Source: Chitinophagia bacterium (GTDB taxonomy: Bacteria > Bacteroidota > Bacteroidia > Chitinophagales > Chitinophagaceae). From it: a stretch of 5,251 nt of DNA. Both the position numbers and the translations under genes were made by a program. Of this stretch, positions 4,884 to 5,251 are shown in pieces. Each line of letters opens with the position of its first letter. The first letter of the stretch is position 1. The notes beneath the pieces were generated by a model. That model was not told where the DNA came from and did not search any database. It saw nothing but the letters and a program-made list of their open reading frames with translations. The stretch covers positions 1-5,251 of the forward strand of contig RGVM01000222.1 of NCBI GenBank assembly GCA_010027295.1, written 5' to 3'.

Positions 4884-5251
4884 ATGGATGCAGCCTTGGC
4901 CCATGAAACACCCGATAACGGACAGCTCAGCTTCGACGCTTTCCGAGAGGCGGTCATGCGTGACTACCGGCTCGCCTGTCTGAGCCGGGAAGCCAGCCTG
5001 CTGGGACGCAAGGAAGTGCTCACCGGCAAGGCCAAGTTCGGCATCTTCGGCGACGGGAAGGAAGTGCCGCAGGTCGTCATGGCCAAGTTCTTCCGGAAAG
5101 GCGACTTCTACAGCGGCTACTATCGCGACCAGACCTTCGCCTTGGCGACGGGTGCCGCCGACATCCGCCAGTTCTTCCTCCAGCTCTACGCCCACCCCGA
5201 CAGGGAGGCAGAGCCCCATAGCGCCGGTCGCCAGATGAATGCGCATTTCGC
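4884..5251 (+). CDS. 2-oxoacid dehydrogenase E1 component (N-terminal part), runs off the window
   Basis: The frame is open from the ATG at 4884 to the window edge: 122 complete codons and two extra bases. E1 components use thiamine diphosphate to decarboxylate a 2-oxoacid and pass the acyl group to the lipoyl E2 subunit in the cytoplasm. Recognised wording includes SFDAFREAVMRDYRLACLSREASLLGRKEV (16-45), TGKAKFGIFGDGKEVPQ (47-63), the GYYRDQTFALATG stretch (78-90) with the Tyr-Arg pair that contacts cofactor phosphate in E1-alpha chains, and QFFLQLYAHPD...SAGRQMNAHF (97-122). The real cofactor GDG...N motif lies beyond the window; the FGDGKEV here is not it. In Bacteroidota such E1 proteins are often alpha-beta fusions of nearly 700 residues, which cannot be tested here. 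The start is fixed by an in-frame TAA at 4866 and by agreement with the family N-terminus. The branched-chain, pyruvate and other substrate classes are not separable from this part. Confidence 0.9.
   Translation, partial: MDAALAHETPDNGQLSFDAFREAVMRDYRLACLSREASLLGRKEVLTGKAKFGIFGDGKEVPQVVMAKFFRKGDFYSGYYRDQTFALATGAADIRQFFLQLYAHPDREAEPHSAGRQMNAHF

Noticed and set aside
4824..5246. Minus-strand open frame of 140 codons at the right end
   Set aside because: It is antisense to the recognised E1 N-terminus, whose plus-strand frame stays open to the window edge.

Overview
The window looks like chromosomal DNA of a GC-rich member of the Bacteroidota, probably Bacteroidales. This rests on three things. 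The protein families, as I recognise them, have close relatives in that phylum: a ROK protein with a CHCGKRGCLE zinc motif, an MPQISRRG... class I aminotransferase, a short secreted DUF1573 protein, and an E1 dehydrogenase starting FDxFRxxVxxDYRxA. No clear Shine-Dalgarno sequences precede the starts. Several starts are preceded by the Bacteroidota -7 promoter box TAnnTTTG. No phage, plasmid or transposase gene is visible.

Layout from left to right: (1) 1-549 (+), the C-terminal part of a ROK-family sugar kinase or repressor cut by the window edge; (2) 591-1490 (+), a ten-helix EamA/DMT exporter that follows closely and probably shares its transcript; (3) 1601-2794 (-), a complete PLP-dependent aminotransferase, convergent with the exporter and preceded by a well-formed Bacteroidota promoter lying almost on its start codon; (4) 2909-4009 (+), a secreted protein of unassigned function, divergent from the aminotransferase, with motifs resembling the catalytic core of CotH-type atypical kinases; (5) 4007-4040, a strong hairpin, probably a bidirectional terminator; (6) 4088-4480 (-), a small exported DUF1573 protein; (7) 4481-4883, a 403-base divergent intergenic region with two outward-facing promoter boxes and, midway between them, six tandem 19-bp repeats; (8) 4884 to the window end (+), the N-terminus of a 2-oxoacid dehydrogenase E1 component.

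The genes do not form one pathway. Most look like independent housekeeping or cell-envelope units arranged divergently and convergently. An aminotransferase and a 2-oxoacid dehydrogenase both handle amino-acid or 2-oxoacid carbon, but they are separate transcripts here.

The parts least explained by ordinary annotation are the 19-bp array of near-palindromes (4663-4776), the placement of -7 promoter boxes 4-5 bases before two start codons (suggesting leaderless mRNAs), and the CotH-like secreted protein.
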